Below are positions 29,655 through 39,116 of a stretch of DNA of 50,374 nt, one piece after another; the stretch's first letter is position 1; each line of letters opens with the position of its first letter. The notes beneath the pieces are model-generated. The model was given only the letters and a program-made list of their open reading frames with translations, was not told the DNA's origin and searched no databases. Origin of the DNA: Betaproteobacteria bacterium (GTDB lineage: Bacteria; Pseudomonadota; Gammaproteobacteria; Burkholderiales; SG8-41). The translations under genes were made by a program, and so were the position numbers. Where the stretch lies: contig JACQOJ010000030.1 in the NCBI GenBank assembly GCA_016202605.1, forward strand, positions 1-50,374, written 5' to 3'.

Positions 29655-30515
29655 TCAGAACATCTCGAGGTAGCGCCTGGTGATCGCCTCGCCGTGGAAC
29701 AGCGCGATCAGGCCCGCGGCTGCGAGGTAGGGGCCGAAGGGAATCGGCCTGTTGCGGTCGCGCCGGACAAGAATGATGAGGGCAATGCCGACCGCGGCGC
29801 CCACGAACGAGGAAAGCAGGATCACCAGCGGCAGCATTTTCCAGCCAAGCCAGGCGCCAATTGCGGCGAGAAGCTTGAAATCTCCGTAACCCATGCCTTC
29901 CTTGCCGGTTGTCAATTTGTAGATCCAGAATACACACCACAGCGTGAGGTAACCCGCGGTTGCGCCGATAACGGCGGATTCGATCTCGACGAAGACGCCG
30001 CCCAGGTTGACCAACAGTCCAGCCCATATCAGCGGCAGCGTAATGGCGTCGGGGAGGTAGAGCGTGTCAAGGTCGATGAAGGCGACCGCGATCATCGCCC
30101 ACGCGAACAGCAACGCGCCGAGAGCGGCGGAACTGAAACCGAAGCGCCACGCCGCATAGCCGCTTACGAGGCCCGTCAGCGCCTCGACCAGGGGATAGCG
30201 CAAAGAGATCCCGGCATTGCACGCCGAGCACTTGCCGCCGAGCACGACGTAACTTATCACCGGGATGTTTTCGAGCGCCGTGATTCCATGACCGCACGAG
30301 GGGCAGCGCGAGCGCGGAACCACCAGATTGAACGTCTCGCGCGATGGCGGCTCGGTGCCGGCGAGTTCTGCGCACTCCGCCCGCCATTGGCGCTCGATCA
30401 TCCTGGGGAGACGATAGATGACGACGTTGAGGAAACTTCCGACCGCAAGGCCGAGCAGCACGCACACGCCCACGAGGAGCGCAGGAGAACTCTGCAGCAG
30501 CGCGACGACAGGCAT
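29655..30515 (-). CDS. pilD: Type IV prepilin leader peptidase/N-methyltransferase PilD
   Basis: Inner-membrane aspartic peptidase that cuts and methylates prepilins, 286 aa. The cytoplasmic zinc site (CPSCGH ... CSACNAG) is present, as are both catalytic Asp motifs: FIDLDTLYLPD and GYGDFKLLAAIG. About eight membrane helices. It follows pilC with a 74-bp gap that holds a heptad repeat. Confidence 0.95.
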   Translation of the reverse strand: MPVVALLQSSPALLVGVCVLLGLAVGSFLNVVIYRLPRMIERQWRAECAELAGTEPPSRETFNLVVPRSRCPSCGHGITALENIPVISYVVLGGKCSACNAGISLRYPLVEALTGLVSGYAAWRFGFSSAALGALLFAWAMIAVAFIDLDTLYLPDAITLPLIWAGLLVNLGGVFVEIESAVIGATAGYLTLWCVFWIYKLTTGKEGMGYGDFKLLAAIGAWLGWKMLPLVILLSSFVGAAVGIALIILVRRDRNRPIPFGPYLAAAGLIALFHGEAITRRYLEMF

Positions 30516-30586
30516 TCTAGGACTGAGGGCCCGCGGCCGGGGATTGCGCCATCCTCAATCCTGACAAATGAATCCTCAATCCACGT
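30516..30586 (-). repeat. Heptad-periodic tracts at the pilC/pilD junction
   Basis: Read on the plus strand, 30549-30583 is five 7-bp units (CCATCCT, CAATCCT, GACAAAT, GAATCCT, CAATCCA). A weaker purine tract (AGGACTG, AGGGCCC, then GGGATTG) lies at about 30519-30545. The arrangement is again purine arm then pyrimidine arm. Confidence 0.65.
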
Positions 30587-30589
30587 CGC

Positions 30590-31819
30590 TTACACGACCG
30601 CGCCCAATTTGAAGATGGGCAGATACATCGCTATGACCATTCCGCCGATCAGCGTGCCGAGCACCACCATGATCATCGGTTCCATCAGGCTCGACAGCGC
30701 TTCGACGGCGTCGTCCACTTCCTGCTCGAAAAAGTCGGCGACTTTCGACAGCATCCCGTCGAGCGAGCCGGCCTCTTCACCGATCGACACCATCTGAATG
30801 ACCATGTTCGGGAACATCTCGGTGCCCTGCATCGCCGATGTGAGGCTCGACCCCGTGGCGACCTCGGACTGGATTTTCTTGGTGGCAACGTAAAATTCGT
30901 AGTTGCCCGCAGCGCCGGCTACCGAGTCGAGCGCCTCGACCAGCGGCACGCCGGCGGCGAACATGGTGGATAGCGTACGCGTCCAGCGCGCAATGGCCGA
31001 TTTTCTGATCAGATCTCCGAAAACCGGGATGCGCAGCATCACCCGATCCATGAAGATCTGCATCTTCTGGGACCGCTTCCAGGTCCAGAAAAACGCCCAC
31101 ACCGAAAGTATGACGGTGCCGAAAATGGCGTACCAGTAGGCGACGAAGAAATCGGAAATCGCCATCACCATCAGCGTCGGACCGGGAAGATCGGCGCCGA
31201 AACTCTTGAACACCTCCTTGAATGCCGGAATCACGAAGATCATGATAACCGCGGTGATCACAAAAGCGACGACGATGATCGCGACCGGGTAAAACAACGC
31301 GGATTTGATCTTGCTCTTGATGGCGAGAATTTTTTCCTTGTAAGTCGCGAGCCGGTCGAGCAGGCTGTCGAGAATACCCGCCGCCTCCCCGGCGCCGACG
31401 AGGTTGCAGAACAAGGCGTCGAAATAAAGCGGATGCTTCTCGAAGGCCTGCTTGAGGCTCGACCCCGTTTCGACCTCGGTCTTGATATCGAGCAGCAGAC
31501 GCGAGACCGCCGGATTGCTGTGACCCTTGCTCACGATGTCGAAAGACTGTAGCAACGGCACGCCGGATTTCATCATGGTCGCCAGCTGGCGCGTGAACAG
31601 CGTGATGTCTTTGTCGGTGATCCTGCTGCCTCCGCTCAGCCGCTGTTTCTTGACCTCGACGACCTTGATGCCTTGCCGACGCAGCGTCGCGTTAACCTGG
31701 GCTTCGCCGCTTGCGCGCATCTCGCCCCGCACAGTCTTGCCGGATCTGTCCTGGCCGACCCAGGTGAAATTGAATTCCTTGATCTCAGGCTTTTTTGCTG
31801 CCGCAGCCGCTGTTGCCAT
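30590..31819 (-). CDS. pilC: Type IV pilus inner-membrane platform protein PilC
   Basis: 409-residue GspF-family protein on which the pilus motors act. Two GspF domains with three membrane helices are visible (VAIIVVAFVITAVIMIFVIPAF; AIFGTVILSVWAFFW; MEPMIMVVLGTLIGGMVIAM). The motifs FTRQLATMMKSGVPLLQSFD and WTRTLSTMFAAGVPLVEALD mark each domain start. pilB, the usual upstream partner, is absent here; a 154-bp gap leads straight to a CNNM/CorC gene. Confidence 0.95.
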   Translation of the reverse strand: MATAAAAAKKPEIKEFNFTWVGQDRSGKTVRGEMRASGEAQVNATLRRQGIKVVEVKKQRLSGGSRITDKDITLFTRQLATMMKSGVPLLQSFDIVSKGHSNPAVSRLLLDIKTEVETGSSLKQAFEKHPLYFDALFCNLVGAGEAAGILDSLLDRLATYKEKILAIKSKIKSALFYPVAIIVVAFVITAVIMIFVIPAFKEVFKSFGADLPGPTLMVMAISDFFVAYWYAIFGTVILSVWAFFWTWKRSQKMQIFMDRVMLRIPVFGDLIRKSAIARWTRTLSTMFAAGVPLVEALDSVAGAAGNYEFYVATKKIQSEVATGSSLTSAMQGTEMFPNMVIQMVSIGEEAGSLDGMLSKVADFFEQEVDDAVEALSSLMEPMIMVVLGTLIGGMVIAMYLPIFKLGAVV

Positions 31820-31842
31820 GGCAAATCCCCCAATTAATACAT

Positions 31843-31858
31843 CTAACCAACGGGTTAG
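31843..31858. repeat. Small inverted repeat upstream of pilC
   Basis: CTAACC, loop AACG, GGTTAG, 24 bp from the pilC start. It could be a leader hairpin or a regulator site. The rest of the 154-bp gap has no clear gene remnant. Confidence 0.4.
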
Positions 31859-31973
31859 CGGTATTTATTGATAAAATGATGCACGTCTTCGGCAGCTTTG
31901 TAAAGCTTTGGTGCCCCAGCATGATGAAACGCATGCGTTTCGTTGTGTCAGGGACTCCTGATTTGCCACGGAT

Positions 31974-33269
31974 TCATGCTTCCGTCGCACCCGAATCCCG
32001 CTCGCCCGTCGAAAACAAACGCACGGCCTTAACGATCCGGTCCTGTGTCTGCACGATTTCCAGATGGTGATCGCCAATCTTGAGACTCGTGTTGGGTTCG
32101 GGGATATCGCGCAGGTGCTCGAGGATAAGGCCGTTCAACGTCTTGGGGCCGTCGAGCGGGAAGCGGCACCCGAGTTTTCGGTTGAGTTCCCTCAACAGTG
32201 CGCTGCCCTCGACCAGGTAGCTGCCGTCCTCCTGCTTCGCAAAGCCCCTCGCCTGCAGCGGCGACTGGGTCGTGAATTCGCCGATGATTTCCTCGAGGAT
32301 GTCCTCCAGGGTGACGAGGCCCATCAATTCCCCGTACTCATCCACCACCAGGCTCACGCGGTCCTGGTGCTCCTGGAAATTCTGCAACTGGGAGAACAGG
32401 GGCGTACCCGTGGGCACGAAATAGGGCTCACGGACCATTTCGCGCAGCCGGTCCTTTGTCATTCCGTCCCGCTGCATGACGTTGAGCGCGTTTCTCACCC
32501 GCAGCGTGCCCACGACTTCATCGGGCTGGCCTCTGTAGACCAGCAGGCGGCGGTGATATGCGGTGGAGATCTGGTGCATGATGTCGTCGAGCGGCGCGTC
32601 GAGGTCGATCGCTTCAATCTGGCTGCGTGGCACCATGACGTCATTCACGGTGATGGCTTCGAGGTCGAAGAGGTTGAGCAGGATGCTCTGGTGCTTGTGC
32701 GGGATGTAACCGGCCTCCAGCACGAGGGTGCGCAACTCTTCGACCGAGAGCTTGTGCTCGCCCGAGCCGCTCGGCGGCTTGATCCACAACAGCCGCAGAA
32801 GGGCCTGCACGAACAGATTGACGAACCACAGAATCCACCGTGTCAGGGGGAATTTGAGCAAGGAGGTCAGCACGTAGCTCGAGGGCAACGCGATTCGTTC
32901 CGGGTAAGCCGCTCCGATCACCTTCGGCGTAATTTCACTGAAAACCAGGATCGCGAATGCGGCCGCGGCGGTCGCGATCAGCAGCGCGAATTCGCTGTCG
33001 CCGAGATAACGGCGCGCGATTTCCCCGACGAGAAGCGCGGACGCGGCGTTGATCACGTTATTGCCGAGCAGGACCACGCCGAGGAACTTGTCGGTCCTTG
33101 CGAGCAGGTCCGAAGCAAGGCGCGCGCCCCGGTGCCCGCCCTGCGTCAGATGCTTCAACCGGTAGCGGTTGAGCGCCATCATGCTGGTTTCGGAAATCGA
33201 AAAAAACGCCGAAACGATCAGGAGAACGAACAACGCCGCGAACAGCGTCGATACGGAAATGGCGTCCAC
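31974..33269 (-). CDS. CNNM/HlyC-CorC family membrane protein with CBS pair
   Basis: 431 residues: an N-terminal DUF21 membrane domain (about 1-190, with FSISETSMMALNRYRLKHL), two CBS domains (about 200-330, MVPRSQIEAIDLD and VTLEDILEEIIGE), and a C-terminal CorC_HlyC domain (about 345-420). The family is linked to magnesium/cobalt efflux or ion homeostasis; the substrate here is unknown. It is co-directional with the CcsA-like gene upstream. Confidence 0.88.
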   Translation of the reverse strand: MDAISVSTLFAALFVLLIVSAFFSISETSMMALNRYRLKHLTQGGHRGARLASDLLARTDKFLGVVLLGNNVINAASALLVGEIARRYLGDSEFALLIATAAAAFAILVFSEITPKVIGAAYPERIALPSSYVLTSLLKFPLTRWILWFVNLFVQALLRLLWIKPPSGSGEHKLSVEELRTLVLEAGYIPHKHQSILLNLFDLEAITVNDVMVPRSQIEAIDLDAPLDDIMHQISTAYHRRLLVYRGQPDEVVGTLRVRNALNVMQRDGMTKDRLREMVREPYFVPTGTPLFSQLQNFQEHQDRVSLVVDEYGELMGLVTLEDILEEIIGEFTTQSPLQARGFAKQEDGSYLVEGSALLRELNRKLGCRFPLDGPKTLNGLILEHLRDIPEPNTSLKIGDHHLEIVQTQDRIVKAVRLFSTGERDSGATEA

Positions 33270-33336
33270 GGTGAAAACCGTCTGGTAGTGGGAAGAAATC
33301 GAGTATCGACAGCAGGGCGGGCGTTGTCAAGAAACC

Positions 33337-33411
33337 GGATCCGGCAAGGGGGATCGGGAATCGATGATTGGCGAAGCCGGCGGGCAGCGGCCTCCTGCGG
33401 AATCCCGCCCT
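33337..33411. repeat. Heptad-periodic tracts between the CNNM and CcsA-like genes
   Basis: Purine-rich 7-bp units GGATCCG, GCAAGGG, GGATCGG, GAATCGA, TGATTGG run from 33337 to 33371. Pyrimidine-leaning units CCTCCTG, CGGAATC, CCGCCCT follow at 33391-33411. It fills most of the 145-bp gap. Confidence 0.6.
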
Positions 33412-33414
33412 GGC

Positions 33415-34245
33415 CTAGGTCTTGCCGAGAATCACTTCCAGCACAAACTTGCTGCCGATGTACGCGAGCACCAGCGTCAGAAAGCCGGCGAGCGTCCAGC
33501 GCACCGCGACGCGGCCGCGCCAGCCGTAGACATGCCTGCCCGCAAGCAGCGCGGCGAAGATGATCCACGACAGCACGCCGAACACGGTCTTGTGGTTGAG
33601 CTTTGCCGCCCTGCCGAACAGCTCCTCGGAGAAAACGATACCGCTCGCAAGCGTCAGCGTCAGCAGGATGAACCCGGCCCAGATGATGCGAAACAGCAGC
33701 GTTTCCATCGCGAGCAGCGGCGGCAGCCGCTCCAGCATCTGCGGCAGCGCGCCGTCGTGCAAGCGGCGCTCCAGCAATGCCATCAACAGCACGTGCAGCG
33801 AAGCGATCGTGAACAGGCTGTAGGCGAGCAGCGAGATCAGAAGATGAAACCTGAAAACCGCGAATTCCGTGTTGGGCACCGGTTTCAGCGACGGGAACAC
33901 CGCGGGCAGAAGCGACGCGACCGCCGCCACGGGCATCACCAGCGACTGCAGGCCTTCAAGCTTGTAGAAAAAATTGCCGAGCCAGTAGATCAGGACGGTA
34001 AGCCAGAGAATCGCCGAAATCGCGTTGCCGACGCCGAGATTCAGTCCACCCCCGGCGAAAACCGACTGCGTCAGCAAGGTGGTATGCAAACCCAGCGGAA
34101 CGAGCACCAGGTAATGCTCGACGGCGCCGGGCAACGATGCCGCGGGTTCCGCGTGCGGAGCGTGCGCCCAGCGTGTTCTCCAGAAATGGTATGCCAGGGC
34201 GGCGTAAAGCAGGGCGTTGATCAGATGGGGTAAAATTCCCGACAT
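33415..34245 (-). CDS. CcsA/YpjD-like cytochrome c assembly family membrane protein
   Basis: 276 residues with about eight membrane helices and the CcsA/CcmC-type region (FAVFRFHLLISLLAYSLFTI ... HKTVFGVLSWIIF). It diverges from ffh with a 27-bp gap, the placement of the YpjD-type protein in many proteobacteria. The family includes heme-handling proteins, but the YpjD group has no proven role. Its promoter must overlap the start of ffh. Confidence 0.82.
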   Translation of the reverse strand: MSGILPHLINALLYAALAYHFWRTRWAHAPHAEPAASLPGAVEHYLVLVPLGLHTTLLTQSVFAGGGLNLGVGNAISAILWLTVLIYWLGNFFYKLEGLQSLVMPVAAVASLLPAVFPSLKPVPNTEFAVFRFHLLISLLAYSLFTIASLHVLLMALLERRLHDGALPQMLERLPPLLAMETLLFRIIWAGFILLTLTLASGIVFSEELFGRAAKLNHKTVFGVLSWIIFAALLAGRHVYGWRGRVAVRWTLAGFLTLVLAYIGSKFVLEVILGKT

Positions 34246-34272
34246 TCCGGAAGTTTACCTTATCCCTGTCGC

Positions 34273-35625
34273 ATGTTCGACAACCTGACCCAGCGCCTTT
34301 CGCGCGTCATGAAGACGCTGCGTGGGGAGGCGCGCATCACCGAAGGCAATATCCACGACGCCCTGCGGGAAGTGCGCATGGCGTTGCTGGAGGCCGACGT
34401 CGCGCTGCCGGTGGTCAGGGAATTCATCAGCCGCGTACGCGATCGGGCGCTCGGGCAGGAGGTGGCGGGGAGCCTCACTCCAGGACAGGCGGTGGTGGGC
34501 GTCGTGCACCGCGAACTCGTTCACGTCATGGGAGAGCGCAACGACGCGCTCAATCTCGCGACGCAGCCGCCGGCCGTGGTACTCATGGCAGGACTGCAGG
34601 GTTCGGGCAAGACGACCACCAGCGGCAAGCTGGCGAAGTGGCTGAAGGAGGAGCAACGCAAGAAAGTGCTGCTCGCGAGTTGCGACGTATATCGACCCGC
34701 CGCGATCGAGCAACTGAAGGCGCTCGCCGGCCAGGTCGAAGCGGATTTCTTTCCGGCATCCGTCGGCGACAAGCCGGCGGACATCGCGCTCGGCGCGCTC
34801 GACTTCGCGCGCCGGCATTACCACGACGTGCTCATCGTGGATACGGCCGGCAGACTTGCGATCGACGATGCGATGATGCGCGAAATCCGCGAGCTGCACG
34901 AGGCGCTCAATCCGATCGAGACGCTGTTCGTGGTTGACGCGATGCAGGGGCAGGACGCGGTGAACACCGCCAAGGCGTTTGCCGATGCGCTGCCGCTCAC
35001 CGGCATCATCCTCACCAAGCTCGATGGCGATGCCCGCGGAGGTGCGGCGCTCTCGGTCCGCCACGTCACCGGCAAGCCGATCAAGTTCGCGGGCGTCGGC
35101 GAAAAGCTCAACGGCCTGGAAGCGTTTTACCCCGACCGCATGGCCTCGCGCATTCTTGGCATGGGCGACGTCCTGTCGCTGATCGAGGAAGTGCAGAAAG
35201 GCGTCGATCGCGGCGCAGCGGAGAAACTCGCGAAGAAAGTCAAATCGGGGAAGGGCTTCGATCTCGAGGATTTCAAGCAGCAGATCGCGCAGATGAAGAA
35301 GATGGGGGGGCTTGCTGCGCTGGCTGACAAGCTGCCGGGCAATCTCGCGCAGATGGCCCAGGGCGCGCCGCAGATGGATGACAAGGTCATCGGCAGGATC
35401 GAGGGAATCATCAATTCGATGACTCCGCAGGAACGCGCCAGGCCGGAGATGATCAAAGCCTCGCGGAAGCGCCGCATCGCTGCGGGTGCCGGCGTCACGG
35501 TGCAGGAGGTAAACCGGCTGCTCAACCAGTTCGAGCAGACCCAGAAAATGATGAAGATGATGGCGAAGGGGGGAATGGCCAGGATGGTGCGGTCGATGAA
35601 GGGCATGTTCCCCGGCATGCGTTAG
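34273..35625 (+). CDS. ffh: Signal recognition particle protein Ffh
   Basis: GTPase of the SRP, 450 aa (E. coli 453). NG domain: GLQGSGKTTT (about 107-116), DTAGRLAIDD and TKLDGDARGGAAL. M domain: Met-rich end (MMKMMAKGGMARMVRSMKG) that binds signal peptides and 4.5S RNA. The ATG at 34273 gives the usual MFDNLTQRLSRVMKTLRG start. Confidence 0.97.
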   Translation: MFDNLTQRLSRVMKTLRGEARITEGNIHDALREVRMALLEADVALPVVREFISRVRDRALGQEVAGSLTPGQAVVGVVHRELVHVMGERNDALNLATQPPAVVLMAGLQGSGKTTTSGKLAKWLKEEQRKKVLLASCDVYRPAAIEQLKALAGQVEADFFPASVGDKPADIALGALDFARRHYHDVLIVDTAGRLAIDDAMMREIRELHEALNPIETLFVVDAMQGQDAVNTAKAFADALPLTGIILTKLDGDARGGAALSVRHVTGKPIKFAGVGEKLNGLEAFYPDRMASRILGMGDVLSLIEEVQKGVDRGAAEKLAKKVKSGKGFDLEDFKQQIAQMKKMGGLAALADKLPGNLAQMAQGAPQMDDKVIGRIEGIINSMTPQERARPEMIKASRKRRIAAGAGVTVQEVNRLLNQFEQTQKMMKMMAKGGMARMVRSMKGMFPGMR

Positions 35626-35676
35626 CACGTCAGGCGTCGCCGCGGGCTGGAGTTCAAAGGCAACAGTCCCGGGAAA

Positions 35677-36429
35677 CTATTTCAAGACGGGGTGGCGCCA
35701 CTGCTTGGCGTAGCCCGGTGGCAGCTCGACTGGGTGGGCTGGCGCTTCATTCCCGGCGCGCGAAACCTTCTTCGCCAGATCAAATGCCCAGTCCGCCGGG
35801 GCCGCAAAATTGAGATTCTGCCCGGCGGAGAAAACGAACGACGTGATTCCAATCAATCGTCCGTGATTATCAAAAAGCCCCCCGCCGCTCGATCCTTCGG
35901 AAATGGGCGCGGTGGTCTGGATGTACTGGCGCTCGCCCGCATCCCGCAGGCCGGAGATCAACCCCTCGCTGAAGGTAAGCTCGAAGCCTTCGGGCGTTCC
36001 CAGGGCATAGACCCGTTGACCGACCTGCAGAGTTTTGGTGTCGCCGGCAGGCGCCGGTGCGACATCCAATCCCTGCGCGGCGATTACACACAGGTCCGTA
36101 TCGACGTCGTACCCCATCAGCCGGCCGGTCCAGTGCTGTCGCCTGTGGCCGACGCGGATTATCGTGCCACGCGCGATGACGTGGCAATTGGTGACGAGTA
36201 GATCCTTGTCCAAAAAAACGCCGCTTCCCCGGCCCACGATCTTCCGGGAGGGATCGGCTGCGTAGACCATGACTACGCTTTGTGACGCGCGCGTGAATAC
36301 CTGCTCTGGCGTGGGGGCGGCGTCATCCTGTGTGTGGAGCAGGCCGCGGCCAAACAGCATCGCGAGCACGCCGCCAAGCACTATGACGAGCACGCCGCTG
36401 CCAAGCAATATGGCCCGAATCAGCTTCAT
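35677..36429 (-). CDS. Trypsin-like serine protease, membrane-anchored or secreted
   Basis: 250 residues with an N-terminal hydrophobic segment (LIRAILLGSGVLVIVLGGVLA) and a DegP-like protease fold without a PDZ domain. The catalytic triad is readable: His in VTNCHVIARG, Asp in DTDLCVIAA, Ser in ISEGSSGGGLF. The ATG at 36429 is chosen so that the hydrophobic segment starts the protein; an in-frame start 18 codons earlier exists. It converges with ffh. Confidence 0.82.
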   Translation of the reverse strand: MKLIRAILLGSGVLVIVLGGVLAMLFGRGLLHTQDDAAPTPEQVFTRASQSVVMVYAADPSRKIVGRGSGVFLDKDLLVTNCHVIARGTIIRVGHRRQHWTGRLMGYDVDTDLCVIAAQGLDVAPAPAGDTKTLQVGQRVYALGTPEGFELTFSEGLISGLRDAGERQYIQTTAPISEGSSGGGLFDNHGRLIGITSFVFSAGQNLNFAAPADWAFDLAKKVSRAGNEAPAHPVELPPGYAKQWRHPVLK

Positions 36430-36548
36430 CGCGTCCGTGATTCTGCGGTTGGAACAGTGGCGCAGTTCGTTGCCGTCGGTCAATTACGGGCTGCAACGCC
36501 TTGTGACGGTTCGCAGGGTCTGCCGCAACAGCCGAAGACCGTTTGTTG

Positions 36549-37400
36549 CTATTTAAGGCTGAAGCCCTTCTGCCGGATAAAGGCGCCGAAGTCCGCGCGC
36601 TCGGGCACGGCATACTGGCGCGCCTTGTCTTCCGACCAGCCGTAGAAATCGGCTTTCCCGAAACGTTCGGCGTTGCGCTGCCGGCGATAGGGCTGCAATT
36701 CGTGGCGGCGGCGGTCGTAGGCGTCGATTTGTTCCTTCAGGCAGGTCTCATCATAGCGGTTCACGTGTACCGTCACTTCCAGCGGCAGGCGCGCGCTGAT
36801 GCGGCCTGCTTCCGCCGGGTAGCCCACGCATAGTCCCGCGACCGGGAAAACGCAATCGGGAAGTTCGAGCAACCGGCTTACTTCGTGCGGTCGATTGCGA
36901 ACGGCGCTGATCGGGCAGGCACCGAGGCCGACGGCTTCCGCGGCGCGAATGAAATTCATCATCACGATGCCGGCATCGACTGCGGCGTTCATGAAGTGAT
37001 CGAGATGGTCGTTGGCGAAAGGCTTGCCGCGCCACTCACCGATTTCCCGAATGCGGCGGTTGTTGCCGCAGAACATCAGAAAAACCGGCGCGTCGATGAT
37101 CCAAGGCATATCGGGGATCAGATCGACGATCGATTTCACCCTGGCACGGTCGGCGACGTGGATGACGTCCGCCTGCTGCAAATCGGATTTCGATGGCGCG
37201 GAGAAAGCGCATCCAAGCAGCAGCCGGAGCAACGCGGGCGCGATCTCCTGCTGCGCGTATTTGCGATGGGACCGGTGGCAGGCGAGCCGTGTCAGTTCAT
37301 TCAGTCCGGGCAGGCCGGGGCCTGCCGTAAATGGCGTGCCGAAGCGCTCGGCGAGCGCGTTCTCGATCTCCTGGTAGCGCTGCATTGTCTTTGTGTCCAT
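36549..37400 (-). CDS. Nitroreductase-family FMN oxidoreductase
   Basis: 283 residues. Family features: the N-terminal RSHRKYAQQEIAP segment (FMN phosphate contacts), SAPSKSDLQ, and GLGACPISAVRNRPHEV with GLCVGYP in the C-terminal half. It resembles NfsA/NADPH-dependent nitroreductases. The ATG at 37400 is preferred over one 18 codons upstream. The physiological substrate cannot be told. Confidence 0.85.
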   Translation of the reverse strand: MDTKTMQRYQEIENALAERFGTPFTAGPGLPGLNELTRLACHRSHRKYAQQEIAPALLRLLLGCAFSAPSKSDLQQADVIHVADRARVKSIVDLIPDMPWIIDAPVFLMFCGNNRRIREIGEWRGKPFANDHLDHFMNAAVDAGIVMMNFIRAAEAVGLGACPISAVRNRPHEVSRLLELPDCVFPVAGLCVGYPAEAGRISARLPLEVTVHVNRYDETCLKEQIDAYDRRRHELQPYRRQRNAERFGKADFYGWSEDKARQYAVPERADFGAFIRQKGFSLK

Positions 37401-37542
37401 GGCCGATTCTCGGCGAACGGGTGACATTTTGCGCCGAATAGGCGTTCGCAACAAGAAATCAAGATGTTATGGCGTCGGTATGGGTGCCGGGGAGCCGCCG
37501 CACAACGGGGGTGCTGGATGCGCGCACGCCTCGTGCTTTTCC

Positions 37543-37572
37543 TTGCGCTGAGGGCAAAAACTGGCGTAAAAT
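37543..37572 (+). promoter_or_regulatory. Promoter of the rpsP operon
   Basis: TTGCGC (37543-37548), 18-bp spacer, TAAAAT (37567-37572), 36 bp before the rpsP ATG. The longer upstream stretch 37455-37542 has no gene. Confidence 0.65.
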
Positions 37573-37608
37573 CACGCCCTTTCCGATTTCGGATCCGCAG
37601 GATAAGCC

Positions 37609-37863
37609 ATGGTAGTCATTCGTCTGGCACGCAGCGGCGCCAAGAAACGCCCGTTTTACAATCTGGTCGTGGCGGATTCGCGCCGCGCGCGTGATGGCCG
37701 CTTCATCGAACGCATCGGTTTCTACAATCCCACCGCTCCGGAAGGCCGGGAGACGCTGCGCATCGACAAGGAGCGCCTCGCGCACTGGCGAGCCAAAGGG
37801 GCCAGGCTCTCTGACACCGCCGCGCGGCTCGTCAAACAGTCTGGTGAGCAGCAGGCCGCCTGA
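37609..37863 (+). CDS. rpsP: 30S ribosomal protein S16
   Basis: 84 residues, the standard length, with the family start [20 protein letters not shown] and the conserved [10 protein letters not shown]. First gene of the rpsP-rimM-trmD-rplS operon. CAGGA precedes the ATG. Confidence 0.98.
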   Translation: MVVIRLARSGAKKRPFYNLVVADSRRARDGRFIERIGFYNPTAPEGRETLRIDKERLAHWRAKGARLSDTAARLVKQSGEQQAA

Positions 37864-37870
37864 GAAACTG

Positions 37871-38356
37871 GTGATGATGGGGCGCGTTTCCGCCCCGTTT
37901 GGCGTCAAGGGCTGGATCAAGGTCCGGCCTTTTACCGCAAGGGTCGCGAATCTTCTGGCTTATAGAACCTGGTGGGTCGGTAACGGCAAGGACTGGCGCG
38001 AGTATCCCGTGACGGGGTCGAGGATCCAGGGACGCGCGGTCGCGGTGAAACTCGCGGGCTGTGATGACCGCGACGCCGCGGTGCTCCTTCGCGGGAAACA
38101 CGTTGCCGTCACGCGTGAGGCGTTGCCGAAAACCGGCGCGAACGAATTTTACTGGGCCGATCTGATCGGCCTGAAAGTGGTAAACGCCGGGCAGCAGGAA
38201 TTCGGCCGGGTTGCCCGAATTCTTGCGACCGGCGCGAACGAGGTTCTGGTGGTGCGGGGTGAACGCGAGCGGCTGATACCGTTCATCGCGGAAGTGATCC
38301 GGCAGGTTGATCTCACCGGGGGCGTGATCAGCGTGGATTGGAGCGCAGACTACTGA
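37871..38356 (+). CDS. rimM: 16S rRNA processing protein RimM
   Basis: Assembly factor for the 30S head that binds S19, 161 aa. N-terminal RimM barrel ([20 protein letters not shown]) and C-terminal PRC-barrel ([13 protein letters not shown] ... [13 protein letters not shown]). The start is one of GTG 37871, ATG 37874 or ATG 37877; the frame is also open upstream inside rpsP. The stop overlaps the trmD ATG by one base. Confidence 0.95.
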   Translation: MMMGRVSAPFGVKGWIKVRPFTARVANLLAYRTWWVGNGKDWREYPVTGSRIQGRAVAVKLAGCDDRDAAVLLRGKHVAVTREALPKTGANEFYWADLIGLKVVNAGQQEFGRVARILATGANEVLVVRGERERLIPFIAEVIRQVDLTGGVISVDWSADY

Positions 38357-39105
38357 TGCTTCAGTTTGACGTCGTCACGTTGTTTCCAGCCATGTTCGGC
38401 GCGGTCACCGAGTGGGGCGTGACGGCGCGCGCGCGCGACAAGGGTCTCTATCAGCTGGTGCTGTGGAACCCGCGTGATTTCGCAGCCAACAGCTATCGGA
38501 CCGTGGACGACCGCCCCTATGGCGGCGGGCCGGGGATGGTGATGATGGTCGAGCCCCTGGCCAAGGCGATCGCGGCGGCGCGGCAGCGGCAAAGGAGCTG
38601 TGGCGTGAAGCGGCCGCGGGTGATTTATCTGTCGCCTCAGGGCCGGTTACTGCGGCACGAGTGGGTTGTGGAGCTGGCGCGGGAAAACGGGCTTGTGCTG
38701 GTGGCCGGACGCTATGAGGGCGTGGACGAAAGGCTGCTCGGGGGCAGCATCGACGATGAGCTGTCGATCGGCGATTACGTGCTCTCCGGCGGGGAACTCG
38801 GAGCGATGGTGGTCATGGACTGCATCGTACGCCAGTTGCCGGGCGTGCTCGGCGACGCCGAGTCGGCGAGTCAGGATTCGTTTGTCAACGGCTTGCTCGA
38901 CTGCCCGCATTACACGCGGCCGGAAGTATACGATGGCGAGGCGGTCCCGCAGGTGCTGCTCTCGGGCAACCATGCCGAGATCGGCCGCTGGCGCCTGAAA
39001 CAGGCGCTGGGGCGAACCTGGCAACGCCGGCCGGATCTGTTGGAAAAGCGCGCGCTTTCCGGTGTGGAACGCGCGCTGCTGGAAGAATTCAAGAACGAGG
39101 CGTAA
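38356..39105 (+). CDS. trmD: tRNA (guanine-37-N1)-methyltransferase TrmD
   Basis: SPOUT methyltransferase making m1G37, 249 aa. [14 protein letters not shown] start, [14 protein letters not shown], the trefoil-knot SAM site ([13 protein letters not shown] and [15 protein letters not shown]) and the C-terminal domain are intact. The ATG at 38356 is chosen by family alignment. Confidence 0.97.
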   Translation: MLQFDVVTLFPAMFGAVTEWGVTARARDKGLYQLVLWNPRDFAANSYRTVDDRPYGGGPGMVMMVEPLAKAIAAARQRQRSCGVKRPRVIYLSPQGRLLRHEWVVELARENGLVLVAGRYEGVDERLLGGSIDDELSIGDYVLSGGELGAMVVMDCIVRQLPGVLGDAESASQDSFVNGLLDCPHYTRPEVYDGEAVPQVLLSGNHAEIGRWRLKQALGRTWQRRPDLLEKRALSGVERALLEEFKNEA

Positions 39106-39116
39106 GGAGCATCGAC

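Noticed and set aside
31861-31965. Minus-strand stretch upstream of pilC read as a possible pilB remnant
   Set aside because: It gives about 30 codons with no PilB-like motif; too short to support a relic.
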